From contig JAHFEN010000026.1 in the NCBI GenBank assembly GCA_023248455.1, forward strand, positions 1-7,852: a DNA stretch of 7,852 nucleotides. The letters run 5' to 3'. This stretch comes from Microcaldota archaeon. Lineage in GTDB: Archaea; Micrarchaeota; Micrarchaeia; Anstonellales; Anstonellaceae. Shown here piece after piece: positions 5,661-7,852 of this stretch. Below the pieces are notes generated by a model that saw nothing but the letters and a program-made list of their open reading frames with translations, was not told the origin of the DNA and searched no databases. Within the stretch, counting starts at the first letter, position 1, and the number at the start of each line of letters is the position of its first letter. Both the position numbers and the translations under genes were made by a program.

Positions 5661-6917
5661 TCAGGCAAAAAAATCAGAAGGCTTGGCCCCTTCCATTGTT
5701 CGCTGAACAAACCCTTCGGGTATCTCCTTTTTTTTCGGCTTGCCGACGATTTTCTCAAGCTCAATGGAAATTGGGGAGAGAAAATCATGTTCATGCAGCT
5801 TCATTTTCTGGATTTTCTCGCTGTATTTTTCTGCGAATCCCTTAAGAGTCATATCAAGAAACTCGCCATGCTCCTTGTCAGAAAAGCCCATGCGCTTTTT
5901 TATCACTTGGCCTATCGCTTTGCTCAGTATCTCATTGAATTCAACGTCTGGAATCGCGATATATTGCACATTATTGGCAAGTAGATCCTTCATCTTTGTA
6001 TTGGCAATTGCGTCTAATGCTTTTTTAAGAGACTCCATACCAGAGGGTTTTCCACTCACGGATGGTGGTTCATCCTTTTTTGTTTCCCACCTCATATCGC
6101 AGAATTCATAAAATTCAGGGCAGGCCTTGTTTTTATCCACGTAGAATTTCTCAAGGTATGGCCCTATGTGGTATTGCTGGTATTCGATATTGAAATACGT
6201 CTCGATGGAGTCTCTTTTTTTCGTGTTTTCTGCCAGATGGATATTGTGGGGCATGTAGCGCTGTCCGGAGACAAAATCCATGCCGTCTCCTCTGAATTTT
6301 TTGGGAAGCCCAATGTGTGTCTGCACAAGGTAAGTGCCAAGCTCATTGACATCCCCTGGCAAGTCATGAGCTCGTCTGAAAGAATGCGCTGATTCGTGTA
6401 TCGTAACATTGAAGATGTTGATTATCCATTCTGCTTTTTCCTTTGTTACTGGCTGCTTTTGTTTTTCCTTTTCCAATGTTAGAGGGTAGACTGAGCCGGG
6501 AAGGAGTATAGCATGTTTATCAGGGGAATAGCCTCCAGCGCCTGCCAGGCCAGTTCCAATAAATAAGGCTGGCAAGTTCTGGCTTTTGCCGGGGATTGCT
6601 CTTGTGTCAAACAAGTACCTCATTGCCAGGTAGCTTGCCAGAACTTCCTCGCCTTTTATCTTTGGACCCAATACCTTCAGCTTCTTTTGGGCTATGGCAT
6701 ATGACACTTCGTTTTTCACCCAATTCTGTTCCTTTTTCAAAATCCAGTTGCAGAAATCGTCGATTTTTCGCTCCACATAATCGTTTAGGGCATTGTTGTC
6801 TTTGTAATATTTCTTCAGCACGGAGCGGAACTCCTCTGCAATTATTTGGCTGCTGCCAACAAATGTCGGGTCAAAAGAAAGCTCTGCCGGCCCAACCATT
6901 TTTTTGCCAATCTGCAT
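5661..6917 (-). CDS. Predicted zinc metallopeptidase with HExxH motif, otherwise unrecognised
   Basis: A 418-residue soluble protein with no signal peptide or membrane helix. Its one clear functional mark is NVTIHESAHSFRRAHD (170-185): His174, Glu175 and His178 form a zincin HExxH site. The third ligand may be His184, which gives HExxHxxRxxH, the spacing of metzincins but with Arg in place of their Gly. It may instead be Glu192 in NELGTYLVQ, as in gluzincin-like sites. The upstream segment LPALFIGTGLAGAGGY (115-130) and ILLPGSVYP (137-145) look like core strands before the active helix. The rest is charged and helical, with a Lys-rich C-terminus ending KPSDFFA. Two nearby start codons are possible, ATG 6917 and ATG 6899 (Met7); neither has a good ribosome-binding site. 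The gene follows pyrH by 45 bases on the same strand and is clearly more AT-rich than its neighbours, hinting at separate ancestry. Substrate and role are unknown. Confidence 0.75.
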   Translation of the reverse strand: MQIGKKMVGPAELSFDPTFVGSSQIIAEEFRSVLKKYYKDNNALNDYVERKIDDFCNWILKKEQNWVKNEVSYAIAQKKLKVLGPKIKGEEVLASYLAMRYLFDTRAIPGKSQNLPALFIGTGLAGAGGYSPDKHAILLPGSVYPLTLEKEKQKQPVTKEKAEWIINIFNVTIHESAHSFRRAHDLPGDVNELGTYLVQTHIGLPKKFRGDGMDFVSGQRYMPHNIHLAENTKKRDSIETYFNIEYQQYHIGPYLEKFYVDKNKACPEFYEFCDMRWETKKDEPPSVSGKPSGMESLKKALDAIANTKMKDLLANNVQYIAIPDVEFNEILSKAIGQVIKKRMGFSDKEHGEFLDMTLKGFAEKYSEKIQKMKLHEHDFLSPISIELEKIVGKPKKKEIPEGFVQRTMEGAKPSDFFA

Positions 6918-6951
6918 GAAACCGCTTCCAGCGCCTTTTGCGTTTTGAGGC

Positions 6952-6957
6952 TTAAAA
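6952..6957 (-). promoter_or_regulatory. Possible TATA box of the metallopeptidase gene
   Basis: On the - strand, TTTTAA just after the pyrH stop lies about 38 bases before ATG 6917. It would start transcription near 6930, giving a short leader. The match is weak, and readthrough from pyrH is an alternative source of mRNA. Confidence 0.25.
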
Positions 6958-6962
6958 TCCTG

Positions 6963-7640
6963 CTACTTCACAACAGTCCCGCCGTGGGGCTTGCCTTCGA
7001 CTGCCTTGCGTACGTCGAGCAGATTCCTTCCGTGGATGAAGTGCGCCTCTATTCTTGAGCGGGCTATGAGCTTGCAGGCGAGGAAGTCGAATACGAAATG
7101 GGTCCCTGCCCTGCGCATGTCGTTTTTCCCTGCAAGGTCGATCATCTGCGCATAGCTCATCCTGCGGTACTTCTTTGCGTTGTGGTTGCGCACTGGGTTG
7201 TCGCTGTACACCCCGTCGATGTTTGAGAGGTTGATTATCCTCTTGCTCTTCAGGCACTCTGCAAGAAGGACTGCGTCGCTGTCCGTAGTTATTCCCGGGA
7301 TGGTGCCGCCCATCACTACGAACCTGTGCGTTTTCGCCTGCTTCCGCGCAGACTCGAAAGTCTGGCACGCCACCCGGTTGGCGTCTTTTTTTATCGTGTC
7401 GATGACGAACTGCGCGTTCTTCTTGGTTGCCTCAATGGCAGCCTCGTCAGCCTCGAACTCGCTTGCTCCTTTTTTCCGCGCCGCGTCCGCCCACTGCCGA
7501 GCCAGCCTGCCCCCTCCCACAACTATGCCGAAATTGTACTTTGTCGTGCGAAGCACCCTGAAAAGCGAAGAAACGTATTGCTGGTCGGGCTTGCCTGGGT
7601 TCACAAGCGAGCCGCCCAGCGAGATTACTACGGTTAGCAT
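6963..7640 (-). CDS. pyrH: UMP kinase, archaeal type
   Basis: Phosphorylates UMP to UDP with ATP, an essential step in pyrimidine nucleotide synthesis in the cytosol; it belongs to the amino-acid-kinase fold and is a hexamer in known relatives. The 225-residue length matches archaeal UMP kinases. Visible motifs are VVISLGGS (4-11), VVGGGRLAR (40-48), the UMP-contacting VMGGTIPGITTDSDA (109-123), NLSNIDGVYSDNP (137-149) and GTHFVFDFLACKLIARS (179-195). The ending HGGTVVK also fits. ATG 7640 is the natural start because the first beta strand begins three residues later. No ribosome-binding site precedes it, but a TATA-like box centred about 25 bases upstream predicts a leaderless mRNA. It ends in TAG. 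Confidence in the identity is high. Confidence 0.95.
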   Translation of the reverse strand: MLTVVISLGGSLVNPGKPDQQYVSSLFRVLRTTKYNFGIVVGGGRLARQWADAARKKGASEFEADEAAIEATKKNAQFVIDTIKKDANRVACQTFESARKQAKTHRFVVMGGTIPGITTDSDAVLLAECLKSKRIINLSNIDGVYSDNPVRNHNAKKYRRMSYAQMIDLAGKNDMRRAGTHFVFDFLACKLIARSRIEAHFIHGRNLLDVRKAVEGKPHGGTVVK

Positions 7641-7660
7641 GAGCTTGTTGCTTCGGGCAT

Positions 7661-7670
7661 GTTTTTAAAC
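7661..7670. promoter_or_regulatory. TATA-like element between divergent pyrH and the 7779 gene
   Basis: GTTTTTAAAC is nearly self-complementary, reading GTTTAAAAAC on the other strand. On the - strand its centre is about 25 bases from the pyrH ATG, the spacing expected for a leaderless transcript. On the + strand it would start transcription near 7690, at the beginning of the GC-rich leader. It may therefore serve both directions, or only pyrH. Confidence 0.55.
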
Positions 7671-7705
7671 CCTCATTTGGAGAAGCAACCACCGTGCGGG
7701 CGCAA

Positions 7706-7762
7706 GGCGTGGCAGGAAGTCCAAGGGTGAGCAAGACGCAACAGAAGGTTTCGCGCCACGCC
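7706..7762 (+). ncRNA. Strong stem-loop RNA or structured leader, RNase P RNA-like motifs
   Basis: GGCGTGGC (7706-7713) pairs perfectly with GCCACGCC (7755-7762). Inside, beyond a 2x2 mismatch, G7716-A7717-A7718-G7719 pairs with bases 7749-7752 and C7721-C7722 with G7747-G7748, leaving U7720 bulged. The 24-base loop ends in ACAGAA. The segments AGGAAGTCC (7714-7722) and CAACAGAA (7739-7746) resemble conserved RNase P RNA elements, but the element is far too short for a complete RNase P RNA and lacks one conserved A. It may be an independent small RNA, a regulatory leader of the gene at 7779, or a remnant. The pairing is seen directly; the RNA assignment is inference. Confidence 0.4.
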
Positions 7763-7766
7763 ATGC

Positions 7767-7771
7767 GGAGG
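7767..7771 (+). promoter_or_regulatory. Ribosome-binding site GGAGG of the gene at 7779
   Basis: GGAGG lies seven bases before ATG 7779 and five bases after the leader stem-loop. It favours this ATG over the one at 7763, whose frame closes after 22 codons. The position so close to the hairpin would allow the RNA fold to affect translation. Confidence 0.7.
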
Positions 7772-7778
7772 ATTCGAT

Positions 7779-7852
7779 ATGGCAAAATCAAAGCTCGCGT
7801 CAGACATCGGGAGAATAGTGAAGGAGCTTGAAGTCCGCGAGAAGGAGCAGGA
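7779..7852 (+). CDS. Start of an unidentified protein, 3'-truncated
   Basis: Only 24 complete codons are visible, beginning MAKSKLASDIGRI and continuing KELEVREKEQ. The charged, heptad-like spacing suggests a helical N-terminus. The segment LEVREKEQ is compatible with the start of a translin-family protein, but also with many other helical proteins, so no name is assigned. The start is supported by GGAGG at ideal distance. The gene diverges from pyrH across a 138-base spacer holding a shared TATA-like element and a stem-loop. Confidence 0.65.
   Translation, partial: MAKSKLASDIGRIVKELEVREKEQ

Noticed and set aside
6918..6965. pyrH and the metallopeptidase frame are in phase, separated by the pyrH TAG and 15 open codons, suggesting readthrough (for example pyrrolysine)
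   Set aside because: Fifteen open codons in phase are expected by chance often enough. pyrH ends at the normal family length, and nothing in the window points to pyrrolysine machinery.
7692..7762. tRNA or box C/D or H/ACA guide RNA
   Set aside because: There is no tRNA cloverleaf or TTCRANY loop, no C (RTGATGA) and D (CTGA) box pair, and no terminal ACA at the expected distance.

Overview
The window looks like an archaeal chromosome segment. It carries Dph2 of the archaeal diphthamide pathway, a UMP kinase of the archaeal type, a SlyD-like FKBP with an archaeal insert domain, AT-rich TATA-type boxes about 25 bases upstream of starts, and GGTG/GGAGG ribosome-binding sites. Small spacers and several lineage-orphan proteins would fit a DPANN-type archaeon, but that placement is a guess. 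Both ends cut through genes: the first CDS lacks its N-terminus and the last lacks nearly all of its length.

Layout. On the + strand from 1 to 5608 run: phosphoenolpyruvate synthase (partial); a lipoprotein-type FKBP prolyl isomerase 9 bases behind it; an unrecognised multi-pass membrane protein; Dph2; and a two-domain protein joining a P-loop kinase-like domain to a dCMP deaminase. A near-perfect 16-bp inverted repeat sits in the dph2/deaminase spacer, directly against the probable TATA box of the deaminase gene. From 5661 to 7640 two genes run on the - strand, converging on the deaminase gene: a predicted HExxH zinc metallopeptidase, visibly more AT-rich than its neighbours, and UMP kinase. 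A TATA-like palindrome at 7661-7670 appears to serve a leaderless pyrH on one side and, on the other, a GC-rich leader that folds into a strong stem-loop ahead of a new + strand gene starting at 7779.

Functional picture. Most recognisable genes are housekeeping: PEP synthase for gluconeogenesis or pyruvate/PEP interconversion, Dph2 for elongation-factor 2 modification, UMP kinase and dCMP deaminase for pyrimidine nucleotide supply, and FKBP for protein folding. No mobile element, CRISPR array, tRNA or rRNA was seen.

The points most worth following are: the kinase-deaminase fusion, which has the same domain order as bacterial AvcD anti-phage deaminases, with its palindromic upstream element; the FKBP gene with a strong internal ribosome-binding site that could yield a second, cytosolic form; the structured RNA at 7706-7762, which carries short matches to conserved RNase P RNA elements; the metallopeptidase with metzincin-like spacing; and the CX3CX2C cysteine cluster in Dph2.
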